From: Chloroflexota bacterium
Lineage (GTDB): Bacteria > Chloroflexota > UBA4733
Assembly (NCBI GenBank): GCA_023381895.1
Contig: JAMCTA010000042.1
Coordinates: forward strand, 1 to 32,627
Direction of reading: 5' to 3'
Length of the DNA stretch: 32,627 nt
The notes beneath the pieces were generated by a model, which saw nothing but the letters and a program-made list of their open reading frames with translations, was not told the origin of the DNA and made no database searches. Below, piece by piece: positions 17,371 to 25,834 of the stretch. A program made the translations under genes and the position numbers. Every line of letters begins with the position of its first letter. Position 1 is the stretch's first letter.

Positions 17371-18109
17371 GCCGAACCTCTGTGGCGGCTGCTGCACGAT
17401 CCTGCCGGACTGGGCGCGCTGCAGTGGATGCACGACCTGCTCTGGAAGAGCAACGTCACCATGCAAGCTGGGCAGGCGCAGAAGGACGAGACCTGGTACG
17501 AGGCCCTGCTCAGCGGCCGCTGGGCCACCGCCGTTGGCGGCTCCTGGCAGCTGAAGGAGGGCGGCAAACAGAGCGGCGTTGACGCGCCACTGCTGCTCTC
17601 CAATAGTTGGGATCTCGCCGTCGTGCCCAAAGGCCTCAAGGACCGGGCCAGCATCGCCACCATCGACGGCTGGGTGATCTGGAAGGGCAGCCCGTACGTG
17701 GCGGAAGCCTGGGAACTGATGAAGTTCTTGGAAACTGACGCCTGGTGAAACATCAACATGCCCATCACGGCGTAGCAGCCAGCCGCAAGTCGCTGCAGGA
17801 CAAGTGGGTGCAGATCTTGAAGAGGGACAATCCTGGCTTCCAGAACAAGCACCTCGAAGCATTCCTCCCCCGATGAAGGATGGCTACGGCCGGGTGCAGG
17901 AGCTCTTCCACTATGACGACGAGGCGCGCAAGGTGCTCAACGACGCCTACACCCAGTCGGTGACGCTGAACAGGACCAGCGTGCAGCAGGCCTTCACGGC
18001 CGCAGCGGGGCAGATCGACCGGATTGAAGAGCAACTCAATAATGGTGGCAGCACGACCAGCAGCACGAAGAAAGCGGCGGCGCTGCCCTGCGATTGCGCA
18101 TCCTCCTGA
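17371..18109 (+). pseudogene. Extracellular sugar-binding protein of an ABC transporter, degraded
   Basis: Only the C-terminal half of a family 1 solute-binding protein remains, in several frames. The first piece reads DPAGLGALQWMHDLLWK, then GRWATAVGGSWQLKEGG, IDGWVIWKGSPYVAEAWEL and FLETDAW, stopping at TGA 17746-17748. The same frame continues NINMPITA, TAG, then KSLQDKWVQILKRDNPGF. Near 17868 homology moves to another frame: PMKDGYGRVQELFHYDDEA and VTLNRTSVQQAFTAAAGQID. There is no signal peptide, lipobox or start, and no permease or ATPase genes follow. Two stops, a frameshift and 5' loss make this a clear pseudogene of a carbohydrate importer. Confidence 0.85.
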
Positions 18110-18198
18110 ACACCGGAATAGCGCGGTGCTCACGATCAGCAGCGACACCCCGGCAACGTTCCTACGTCACCACTAGTCAAGATACAAGGAGATGGCCA

Positions 18199-18720
18199 GT
18201 GGAAGATGATCTTGAGACAGCCAAAGCCACCGCATCTTCGGTGGCTCAGCGCATCGCCAGAAACTTCATCAGGGTCGTGCTCATTTACATGCTCATCGGC
18301 ATCACTTGGATGGGCTACGGTTTCTTCTTGCCTTCCCCGTCAGGGAAGGGAGCCGGTGATGTTTTTGACACCGATAGGTTCCATCTGCTTTTTGTGGGGT
18401 GGGTGGCCTTTGTCATGCTCGGCGTGCTCTATGATGCCGTCCCGAGGATGGCTGGTAACCCGCTGTACAGCCTCAGACTTGGCCACATTCATTTCTGGAT
18501 TTCCAACCTGGTCCTTCCCGTCGTCACTGTCATGATGCTCTGGCTAACTTTTGCCTACCAGTCGATGCTGAACAGCCCGTCGCTGAGCGCAACGTCATCT
18601 AAACCAGCAGGGTTCATGGCTATCGAGACGGTGATCTTGCTGCTCTCTGCCGTGGGGATAGTTGCTCAGGGGTTGTTTACCTACAACGTCTACAGGACGT
18701 TTGGTTCGCAGCGCACCTGA
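18199..18720 (+). CDS. Small haem-copper-oxidase-like membrane protein (subunit I-like)
   Basis: A 173-aa protein from GTG 18199 with AAGGAG 7 bp upstream. Four hydrophobic helices are predicted. The central segment, FHLLFVGWVAFVMLG then YDAVPRMAGNPLYS and LGHIHFWISN, resembles helices of haem-copper oxidase subunit I or NnrS-like proteins, with histidines in helix 2 and at the start of helix 3 as possible haem-b ligands. The full-length oxidase subunit has 12 helices, so this is a short, separate family or a fragment; the clean start and end argue for a real gene. It could be a b-type membrane cytochrome. Flanking genes give no operon partner. Confidence 0.65.
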   Translation: MEDDLETAKATASSVAQRIARNFIRVVLIYMLIGITWMGYGFFLPSPSGKGAGDVFDTDRFHLLFVGWVAFVMLGVLYDAVPRMAGNPLYSLRLGHIHFWISNLVLPVVTVMMLWLTFAYQSMLNSPSLSATSSKPAGFMAIETVILLLSAVGIVAQGLFTYNVYRTFGSQRT

Positions 18721-18819
18721 GCGCCAACGGCGCGCCGTAGGCCCGCGCTTGCTGCCGCCGGCGTTCCCGGCGAATGAGGCCGGCAACGCGATCGACTCCG
18801 GGCGGATCAGACGCGAGCG

Positions 18820-20352
18820 CTACGCGACGTGTTGGAGCCGTGGACGATAGGTGAGGGCCTCAGCAATGTGCGCAGCTTCAATGCGCTCCCGGTCTGCCAG
18901 GTCGGCAATGGTGCGAGCAAGCTTGACGATACGGTGGTAGGCACGGGCCGAGAGGGCCAGACGGGTGGCGGCAGTGCGCAGCAGCTGCTGCGCAGCTGGC
19001 TCGAGGTGGCAGAAGCGGCGGATCTCGGCGGCGTTCATCTCGGCGTTACACGTGAACTTGGTCTCGTGAAGACGTGCGGTGCTGCGAGCGCGTGCTGCCG
19101 CCACCCGTTCGCGGACGCTCACCGACGCTTCTGCGGGCCGGCCGTCTGCGAGCTTATCCAAGTCCACCCGCGGCACTTCGACGTGCAGATCGATGCGATC
19201 GAGGAGGGGGCCGCTCAAGCGCGCTTGGTAGCGATGGATCATCGTGGTCGTACAGGTGCATTCGTGCGTGGAATCGCCCGCGTAGCCACACGGGCAAGGA
19301 TTCATCGCTCCAACCAGCAGCACACGTGCCGGATAGGTCACGGCGCCTTGAGCGCGGCTGATGGTGACGATGCCGTCTTCGAGCGGCTGCCGCAGCACGT
19401 CGAGACCGGCAGCCCCGAACTCTGGAAGCTCGTCGAGAAAGAGTACGCCACGGTGCGCCAAGCTGAGTTCACCCGGCCGCGGCCAGCGCCCTCCTCCCAC
19501 GAGCCCGGCGTGGCTCACCGTGTGATGGGGGGAACGGAAAGGCCGCTGCTGCAGGAGCGGCGTCTCGGCAGGAAGAAGACCAGCAACGCTATAGATCGTG
19601 GTGACTTCGAGAGCTTCTTGCGCGCTGAGAGGGGGCAGGATGCCGACGAGACAACGAGCGAGAAGCGTCTTGCCCGTACCTGGCGGTCCGGACATAAGCA
19701 CATTGTGTCCGCCGCTTGCGGCAATCTCCAGGGCGCGCTTGACGTGCTCCTGGCCTTTCACTTCGCGCATGTCAGGACCGGCGATCTCGGCGTGGAGGGC
19801 ATCGAAGCGATCGGCACGGGGATGGTAGGCGTCAATGGGCACCGCACCGCGGAGATGATTGATAAGGTCAGTCAGCGTAGCCACTGGGATGACCTCGATG
19901 CTCTCCACGAGGGCGGCCTCGGCGGCATCGACCGCTGGAACGTAGACAACGCGGAGGCCGCGTGAGCGGGCAATGGCAACCATCGGGAGCATACCCGCGG
20001 TGTGCCGTAGGGAACCGTCGAGCGACAGCTCACCCAAAAAGACCGCAGGGCCGGGATCGGCGGGGATCTGGCCTGACGCGGCGAGGATGCCAACAGCGAT
20101 CGGCAGATCGTAGCTTGCGCCTTCTTTACGTACCTCCGCAGGCGCGAGATTCACAGTGATGCGGTAATTGGGAAAGACAGCGCCACTGTTGCGGATGGCC
20201 GACCGGACACGCTCTTTAGCCTCCTGGACGGCAGCATCTGGAAGCCCAACGATCTCCATCTTGAAGAGGCCTTGAGCGATGTCGACTTCGCATTCGACTA
20301 GAGCGCCATCCAGACCGATCAGAGCACACGTGAGCACACGAGCGAGCGCCAC
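18820..20352 (-). CDS. comM: YifB/ComM-family Mg-chelatase-like AAA+ ATPase
   Basis: A 510-aa protein. GTG 20352 is the preferred start: GGGAGGGAA precedes it and the product begins MALARVLTCALIGLDG, as usual in the family. Residues 1-170 form the Lon-like/ChlI N-domain (VEIVGLPDAAVQEAKERVRSA type motif), followed by the AAA+ ATPase with Walker A GPPGTGKT, Walker B LFLDELPEF and the sensor region MNPCPCG, and a C-terminal Mg_chelatase_C domain. ComM acts as a hexameric helicase promoting branch migration when transformed DNA is integrated. The length and all motifs are complete. It is the most housekeeping-like gene in this half of the window. Downstream of its stop I see no clear terminator. 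Confidence 0.92.
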   Translation of the reverse strand: MALARVLTCALIGLDGALVECEVDIAQGLFKMEIVGLPDAAVQEAKERVRSAIRNSGAVFPNYRITVNLAPAEVRKEGASYDLPIAVGILAASGQIPADPGPAVFLGELSLDGSLRHTAGMLPMVAIARSRGLRVVYVPAVDAAEAALVESIEVIPVATLTDLINHLRGAVPIDAYHPRADRFDALHAEIAGPDMREVKGQEHVKRALEIAASGGHNVLMSGPPGTGKTLLARCLVGILPPLSAQEALEVTTIYSVAGLLPAETPLLQQRPFRSPHHTVSHAGLVGGGRWPRPGELSLAHRGVLFLDELPEFGAAGLDVLRQPLEDGIVTISRAQGAVTYPARVLLVGAMNPCPCGYAGDSTHECTCTTTMIHRYQARLSGPLLDRIDLHVEVPRVDLDKLADGRPAEASVSVRERVAAARARSTARLHETKFTCNAEMNAAEIRRFCHLEPAAQQLLRTAATRLALSARAYHRIVKLARTIADLADRERIEAAHIAEALTYRPRLQHVA

Positions 20353-20462
20353 AGCTTCCCTCCCCAGCGACACCAGAGTATGCCGCGTGCTCGCTCCTCG
20401 CACAAGCGCGCTTGACTCGATATCTGCTGAATGGTCGCCGGAGAAAGTAGTGGTGTGTTGCG

Positions 20463-21389
20463 CTACCAGCTAGCTGAGAGTGTGGCAATACGCCGCAGTT
20501 CTTCCGGAGTCAATGCTCCGCCGGCCGCTGCTGCGTTGGAGCCACTCTGCTCTAGGTTCTTCGCGCCAGGGATCGCACAGGTCACAGCTGGATTGGCCAA
20601 GACGAACTGTAGCGCTGCCTGGGCCATCGTCCGGTCTGGTCGAGCAAGGAAACGTAACTGTTCGACGCGTTCGAGATTTTGGAGGAAGCGCTGATGGGCA
20701 GTTCCTTCGTTCCAGCCTTCTCGCACAGAGTCGGTGAAGTGCGTCTCAGGGGTGAACTTACCTGCGAGCAAGCCCTGGGCGAGAGGGCCACGAATGAGTG
20801 TGCCGATGTCCTCTCGGAGGCAGTAGGGAAGAATGTCTCTCGCCGCGGACTGGCTGAGCAAGCTGTAGTTGATCTGGGCGCTGCTGCACGTAGCCATCTT
20901 GTTGAAGCGTGTCAGCGCTTCCAGCGAGTTGGTCGAGATACCATAAGCACGGATCTTCCCCACTTCCTTGAGGTACTCGAAAGCCTCGAGAAAGATGTCC
21001 GGGTCTTGGAGGTCGCCGATGTGGCACTGATAGAGGTCGATGTAGTCGACTTTCATGCGCCCTAGGCTGGCGTCAGCACAGAGGTAGAGGTGATGTGGAG
21101 TGGTGTACGTCAGCGGATGACCCAAGCGCCGAGCGAAATTGCCCACCTTTGTCGCGATGTACACCTGATCGCGACGGCCGCGAATCGCCCGTCCGACACG
21201 CTCCTCGCTCTCACCCATGCCATAGGCATCAGCCGTGTCGAGGAGGTTGACCCCTAGATCCATCGCATGTTGAATGGCTCGGAGAGCATCCTGCTCAGCG
21301 ACGGGGCCCCATTGACCTCCAATACCCCAGCACCCGAGACTCACCGTCGAGACTTGCCAACCCGTTTTGCCTAAGCGCCGGTACTGCAC
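20463..21389 (-). CDS. Aldo/keto reductase
   Basis: A 308-aa protein from GTG 21389, preceded by AAGGGGAGGA at 6 bp. It has the AKR barrel signatures: LGCWGIGGQWG, then DTADAYGMGESEERVG with the catalytic Asp and Tyr, YIATKVG with the catalytic Lys, and DLYQCHIGD with the His. The NADP-binding C-terminal part includes AIPGAKNLEQ. These enzymes reduce aldehydes or ketones, or oxidise sugars (YgfO/IolS/galactose dehydrogenase-like), with NAD(P)H. It lies 174 bp downstream of the MFS gene on the same strand and may share its transcript. Substrate unknown; the neighbourhood suggests a sugar. Confidence 0.9.
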   Translation of the reverse strand: MQYRRLGKTGWQVSTVSLGCWGIGGQWGPVAEQDALRAIQHAMDLGVNLLDTADAYGMGESEERVGRAIRGRRDQVYIATKVGNFARRLGHPLTYTTPHHLYLCADASLGRMKVDYIDLYQCHIGDLQDPDIFLEAFEYLKEVGKIRAYGISTNSLEALTRFNKMATCSSAQINYSLLSQSAARDILPYCLREDIGTLIRGPLAQGLLAGKFTPETHFTDSVREGWNEGTAHQRFLQNLERVEQLRFLARPDRTMAQAALQFVLANPAVTCAIPGAKNLEQSGSNAAAAGGALTPEELRRIATLSASW

Positions 21390-21563
21390 GAACAGTCCTC
21401 CCCTTCTCACGACGAGATATATTTCGCAATTTTCGTACCCACAGTCTTACCGGCAGCGGTGGAAATCGAGCGCACTGCGAAATCATGGTGCTCTCAGCCG
21501 GCACGATCCCAGCGCGATCAATCCTCTCTCCGCCTCCGATTGTCACTGGCGTGGATCTGAAGC

Positions 21564-22826
21564 TTACTGAGCTACAGGTGTGGCGACCGGGTCTGGGGCA
21601 GCTGATGGATACCCCCCCGCCGCAGGCCGTGATAGTGAGGGCGGCCTGATGATGAGGAGAGCGACAATGCCGGCGCTGAAGAAGAGCAGTCCCCCGCCGG
21701 CGATGACGAAGCGTACGTTGAAATGGTCTGTCAGTGTGCCGGCAACGGTGAGCGAGATGATCGTAGCCAGGGTAATGCCGGTGCTAATGAGGCTCATGAC
21801 CCGCCCCATGTAGGAATTCTCCACTGTGAGCTGAACCATACTGAAGAACGGCACGAGCACACTGGGCAGAGCGAGGCCACACAGGAAGAGCGCAACGACC
21901 GCGAACGACAATGACGGTGATAGCGCATAGAGCACCGTGGCCAATCCGGCCGTGATGCCCCCGGCCGCCAACCAGCGGTGATAGTGATTGCGCCACTTAC
22001 TGGCAATCGCCGAGGCGAACATTCCACCGACTAACTGGCCGATTCCCGTTGCCGTGAGGAGAGCGCCGACGTCCTCCGAGCGACCGTGCAAGGCCCTCGT
22101 CACAAAGACAACGTCGAGAACACTCAGGCCGCCCACTCCGAGGAGTGCGACGAAAGCGAAGGCAGTCAGGCTCAGGAGAAGGCGAGAGTGAACGACGTAG
22201 GTCAGGCCGTCCATCATCTCCTTGCCGAGCGAGCTGCTCGGTGTGGATGCGATCGTTGCTTTCCCGGCAGGAACGCGGAGCAGCACCGGAACCGCCAGGA
22301 GGTACACGATCGCGAGCAGGGATACAGTCTTGTGCGGGCCGATAGAGGCGTAGAGGAGAGCAGCGACACCCGGAGCGAGGATTGGCGCGACGCTGTTCGT
22401 GATCTGCAACATCCCATTTGCTTGTACGACTGCCTCGGGTCTCACGATTTGGGGTAATGCAGCGGCGGCAGCAGGGTTAAAGAACTGTCCGGCGACACTG
22501 AGGAAGAACGTAACGACGAGAATGATCCACCACTGTTGCGTAGTGGTCACGAACACAAGCGGCCAGATGATGACAGCCTGGCAAAGTGCAACGAATGCCA
22601 TTGTTCGACTACGGCTCCAACGATCGACGAAGACGCCGGCGATCGTTGCCAGAAGCACGGCGGGTAGTGCTTCGGCGAGACCGACGAAGCTGACGCCGGT
22701 GCCGGATTGCGTCAGTGCATACACCCAGATGAGGACCAGTGTTCTCTGTGTCCACGGGGCGAGACTGCTGAGAAACTGGCCAAGGAGCAGCAGTTGAAAG
22801 CCGCGAATTCTGAGAAGGCTTCCCAC
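21564..22826 (-). CDS. MFS transporter (MFS_3/enterobactin-exporter type)
   Basis: A 420-aa protein from GTG 22826 with AGGATAGGAAG just upstream. Twelve hydrophobic helices are visible, with the loop 2-3 motif GVFVDRWSRSR typical of the major facilitator family. The N-terminus LLRIRGFQLLLLGQFLSSLAPW and the helix 5 stretch NGMLQITNSVAPILAPGVAALLY resemble the MFS_3 efflux group (macrolide or siderophore exporters), so drug or metabolite efflux is a reasonable guess. It is divergent from the PIG-L operon, sharing a 176-bp control region with a small inverted repeat, which suggests co-regulation. Confidence 0.88.
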   Translation of the reverse strand: MGSLLRIRGFQLLLLGQFLSSLAPWTQRTLVLIWVYALTQSGTGVSFVGLAEALPAVLLATIAGVFVDRWSRSRTMAFVALCQAVIIWPLVFVTTTQQWWIILVVTFFLSVAGQFFNPAAAAALPQIVRPEAVVQANGMLQITNSVAPILAPGVAALLYASIGPHKTVSLLAIVYLLAVPVLLRVPAGKATIASTPSSSLGKEMMDGLTYVVHSRLLLSLTAFAFVALLGVGGLSVLDVVFVTRALHGRSEDVGALLTATGIGQLVGGMFASAIASKWRNHYHRWLAAGGITAGLATVLYALSPSLSFAVVALFLCGLALPSVLVPFFSMVQLTVENSYMGRVMSLISTGITLATIISLTVAGTLTDHFNVRFVIAGGGLLFFSAGIVALLIIRPPSLSRPAAGGYPSAAPDPVATPVAQ

Positions 22827-22862
22827 TGCTTCCTATCCTTCTGAGGAGATCCACACTCTTCA

Positions 22863-22882
22863 CACTCAGAACTCGCTGAGTG
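22863..22882. promoter_or_regulatory. Inverted repeat in the divergent MFS / PIG-L promoter region
   Basis: CACTCAG (22863-22869) and CTGAGTG (22876-22882) are perfectly complementary around a 6-bp spacer, giving a 20-bp dyad of operator size between two divergent genes. No regulator gene is adjacent, so the binding protein is unknown. Confidence 0.35.
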
Positions 22883-23002
22883 TAACGGCGTAATTGTGTG
22901 ATCTACGTAAGCGAGCGATCCTTCGCGTCCGCGCAAACAGAAACTGTGGCGGATCTGCAACGCTTCACAGTGGAGTACACTCCGGTGGGAAGGGACAGCG
23001 CT

Positions 23003-23773
23003 GTGGCAGTAGCCGAGAATGTGACCCCAGGCGGGCCGGTGATGGCCATTTTCGCTCATCCTGATGACGCAGAGTTCGTGGTCGGGGGAACCTTGGCACA
23101 CTGGGCAGATGCCGGACGCCGGCTCATCTGCGTGTTCTGTACCAACGGGAGCAAGGGCACACAAGATCCCACGTTGGATAGTGAGCGTCTGGTGAAATTG
23201 CGTCAGGAGGAGCAGCGAGCCGCTGGAAGTACCCTGGGTTGCCATGACTTCGTCTTCCTTCCCTATGAGGATGCAATGCTCGAGCCAACGATTGCGCTTC
23301 GCCGCGACCTCGTCCGGGAGATTCGCCGCTACCGCCCCCAAACCGTAGTCTGCTTTGATCCGCGCGTGTACGTCCTTGATGACACGTATCTCCAACATCC
23401 CGATCATCGAGCGTCTGGAGAAGCAGCGCTAGCGGCGGTCTATCCCGCTGCTCGGGATCGACTGACCTTTCCCGAGATCCTCTCCGAGGAAGGGTTGGAG
23501 CCCCACAACGTTGAGGAGGTCTACCTAGCCTTACCCGTGCAAGCGAACCTCTATGTCGACATTGGTGCTACGCTCGATCGCAAGATCGAAGCGATGCTGC
23601 AGCATCGAAGTCAGATCGCGGACCCGGCGCGTATTGCATCTCTCCTGCGGGAGTTTGCTGAAAGAACTGGAGCAGCAGCCAATCTCCGCTCCGCTGAAGC
23701 TTTTCACTACGTCAACCTTGATCCAGAAGCGCGTCTACGCCAGGCGCAGAGTGCATCGACGCAGGAAGGATAA
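23003..23773 (+). CDS. PIG-L family deacetylase (LmbE-like)
   Basis: The chosen start GTG 23003 has AAGGGA 8 bp upstream and gives 256 aa; the longer frame from 22898 lacks a ribosome binding site. The Zn site is clear: AHPDD at residues 18-22 and HPDHR at 132-136, with the third ligand from the latter His pair. Family members remove N-acetyl groups from GlcNAc-containing conjugates (GlcNAc-inositol, bacillithiol, chitobiose, lincosamide intermediates). It opens a four-gene operon with RraA-like, aminotransferase and SDR genes, 3 bp before the next start, so the substrate is probably an N-acylated sugar or amino compound. Cytosolic; no signal peptide. Confidence 0.9.
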   Translation: MAVAENVTPGGPVMAIFAHPDDAEFVVGGTLAHWADAGRRLICVFCTNGSKGTQDPTLDSERLVKLRQEEQRAAGSTLGCHDFVFLPYEDAMLEPTIALRRDLVREIRRYRPQTVVCFDPRVYVLDDTYLQHPDHRASGEAALAAVYPAARDRLTFPEILSEEGLEPHNVEEVYLALPVQANLYVDIGATLDRKIEAMLQHRSQIADPARIASLLREFAERTGAAANLRSAEAFHYVNLDPEARLRQAQSASTQEG

Positions 23774-23776
23774 GCG

Positions 23777-24535
23777 ATGAGTGACGGCCGCGAGCCTCTC
23801 TCGGAGGAGACGCGACGGCAGCTCCTCAAGGTGAGCGTTGCTACGCTCTCGAGTCAATTGCTGAAGCGAGGATTCCGGCAACTGGTCCTGGCGGGAGTAA
23901 AGCCGCTACGCCCTGACCTTCGCCTCATTGGTCAGGCATTTACGCTGCGTTACCTCCCCTCCCGAGAGGACGTTGAGCGGGGGGACTACGACAACACGAC
24001 GAACAAGCAGCGCATCGCAGTGGAGTCGGTTGGTCCGGGGGATGTCCTCGTCATCGACGCCCGGGGCAACACCATGGCTGGCACGCTGGGCAACATTCTG
24101 GCGGCACGAATGAAAGTACGCGGAGTGGCAGGGATCGTCACGGATGGTGCGTTCCGCGATTCTGCCGGTATTCGGGCAATTGACTTACCCACCTATGCAG
24201 CGGGGGCGCATCCGAACGTCTCTTCAACCGTTCACTACCCCGTCGATATGAACCTACCGATTGCTTGCGGCGGAGTGGCAATATTTCCAGGAGACGTCAT
24301 CGTGGGTGACGCAGAGGCGGTGATCGTTATCCCGCAGAAGGTCGCCGGTGAAGTTGCACGCGATGCCTTCGAACAGGAGGAGCGCGAGCAGTTCATCCTC
24401 CACAAGATCGAAGCGGGCAGCAGTATCATCGGGGTATACCCTCCCGATGAGCAAACCCTCGCAGAGTTCAGAGCGTGGAAGTCGCACCGTCTTGAAGCCG
24501 GCCAGTCCTGTGCGACAGGGGAGGGACAGCAATGA
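23777..24535 (+). CDS. RraA-family protein (HMG/CHA aldolase or decarboxylase-like)
   Basis: A 252-aa protein from ATG 23777, following AGGAAGG at 3 bp from the PIG-L stop. Motifs: VESVGPGDVLVIDARG, then GTLGNILAARMKVRGVAGIVTDGAFRDS, where the R-D pair and the preceding Gly-rich loop form the Mg/pyruvate site of RraA-fold aldolases, and later GDVIVGDAEAVIVIP. RraA relatives cleave 4-hydroxy-4-methyl-2-oxoglutarate or decarboxylate oxaloacetate-like acids; others regulate RNase E. The operon context favours a catabolic lyase or decarboxylase. The stop overlaps the next start (ATGA), so it is coupled to the aminotransferase. Confidence 0.88.
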   Translation: MSDGREPLSEETRRQLLKVSVATLSSQLLKRGFRQLVLAGVKPLRPDLRLIGQAFTLRYLPSREDVERGDYDNTTNKQRIAVESVGPGDVLVIDARGNTMAGTLGNILAARMKVRGVAGIVTDGAFRDSAGIRAIDLPTYAAGAHPNVSSTVHYPVDMNLPIACGGVAIFPGDVIVGDAEAVIVIPQKVAGEVARDAFEQEEREQFILHKIEAGSSIIGVYPPDEQTLAEFRAWKSHRLEAGQSCATGEGQQ

Positions 24536-25821
24536 GCGCTTCCTTTGTGCAAGAGCTGCAGTTGCTGGATCAGCAGTTCCAGCTCCACCCGCAGCATCTC
24601 GCAGGCAGCAGAGAGCCGGCGTTGGTGCTTGTCCGGGGCGAAGGGTCACGACTCTGGGATGCCACCGGTCGCGTCTACTACGACGGCGTATCGGCTCTGT
24701 GGAATGTCATCGTTGGCTACGGGAGGTCGGAGCTCGCGGAGGCGGCGGCCGACCAGATCCGCCTGCTTCCCTTTGCGAACAACTATGCAGGCACCACAAA
24801 CGAGCCTGCGGTCAGGCTGGCGGCGCGACTAGCACGGCTCGCCCCAGACCCGCTCAACCACGTCTTCTTTACGGCGGGCGGTGGAGAGGCCAACGAGACG
24901 GCCATGAAGCTGGCGCGCTTCTACTGGAGCATCCGCGGCAAGACCAGCAAGCACACTATTATCAGTCGTGAGGGTGCGTACCACGGGACAGGCTTCGGAT
25001 CGATGGCAGCGACGGGTCTACCATCATACTGGGAGCATTTTGGCCCTCTGGCGCCCGGCTTCCGGCACGTCCCAGCGTTTTCGGTGCAAGCCTTGGAGCG
25101 ATGTATCACGGAAGAGGGCCCGGATTCGATCGCTGCCTTCATCGCAGAGCCTGTCCAAGGTGTAGCAGGCGTCTACCCGCCGCCGCCGGATTACTTCCCC
25201 CGTGTGCGAGCTCTCTGCGATCGCTATGACGTGCTCTTGATCGCAGACGAGGTCATCACGGGGTTCGGTCGCACCGGAAGGTATTGGGGTGTCCAGCAAT
25301 GGGGTGTCGTTCCAGACTTGCTCGTATTCGCTAAGGGCGTCACCTCAGGCTACTTGCCTCTGGGGGGCGTGATTGCCAGTGATGCGATCAAGCAAGAGAT
25401 CGACAGCGCACCAGCTGGCACGCGCTTCATGCACGCCTATACCTACTCGGGCCACCCCGTGTGTTGTGCAGTGGGCTTGCGGAACCTCGAGATCATCGAG
25501 CGGGAAGGCCTCGTGGAGTGCGCCGCGCAAGGTGGGATAGCGCTCAAGACCGTGCTTGAGTCGCTCCGCGAGCTGCCCCAAGTTCGAGCGGTGCGCGGTC
25601 TTGGCATGATGTGGGGCGTGGAGCTGACCACTCCCCAGCTGGCAGAGCGCGCATATGGCCAAATGCGTGACGATGGGCTCATTGCGCGCTTCCGCGCGGC
25701 GAATCTGATCCTTGCTCCGCCGCTGTCGACGTCGACCGGCGAGCTCTCGGAGATGATCAACATCTTCGTCGCGGCTGTTCGCGCTGTCGCCGGAGCAACA
25801 AGCATATGTTCTGAGCGATGA
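24532..25821 (+). CDS. Class III (omega-type) PLP aminotransferase
   Basis: A 429-aa protein starting at ATG 24532, overlapping the RraA-like gene, with GGGGAGGGA upstream. The PLP lysine is K268 in VFAKGVTSGYLPLGG, the Asp that binds the pyridine nitrogen is in LIADEVITGFGRTG, and the phosphate-binding loop is in TAGGGEANETAMKLAR. These fit omega-amino-acid/taurine/beta-alanine:pyruvate aminotransferases. It moves an amino group between a primary amine or omega-amino acid and pyruvate or a similar acceptor. In this operon it could remove the amine exposed by the PIG-L deacetylase. It ends 13 bp before the SDR start. Confidence 0.92.
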   Translation: MSASFVQELQLLDQQFQLHPQHLAGSREPALVLVRGEGSRLWDATGRVYYDGVSALWNVIVGYGRSELAEAAADQIRLLPFANNYAGTTNEPAVRLAARLARLAPDPLNHVFFTAGGGEANETAMKLARFYWSIRGKTSKHTIISREGAYHGTGFGSMAATGLPSYWEHFGPLAPGFRHVPAFSVQALERCITEEGPDSIAAFIAEPVQGVAGVYPPPPDYFPRVRALCDRYDVLLIADEVITGFGRTGRYWGVQQWGVVPDLLVFAKGVTSGYLPLGGVIASDAIKQEIDSAPAGTRFMHAYTYSGHPVCCAVGLRNLEIIEREGLVECAAQGGIALKTVLESLRELPQVRAVRGLGMMWGVELTTPQLAERAYGQMRDDGLIARFRAANLILAPPLSTSTGELSEMINIFVAAVRAVAGATSICSER

Positions 25822-25834
25822 TGAGGAGACGGAC

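Noticed and set aside
18829..19965. 378-codon open frame antisense to the ComM-type gene
   Set aside because: The opposite strand encodes a complete AAA+ protein with all motifs; this frame has no family resemblance.
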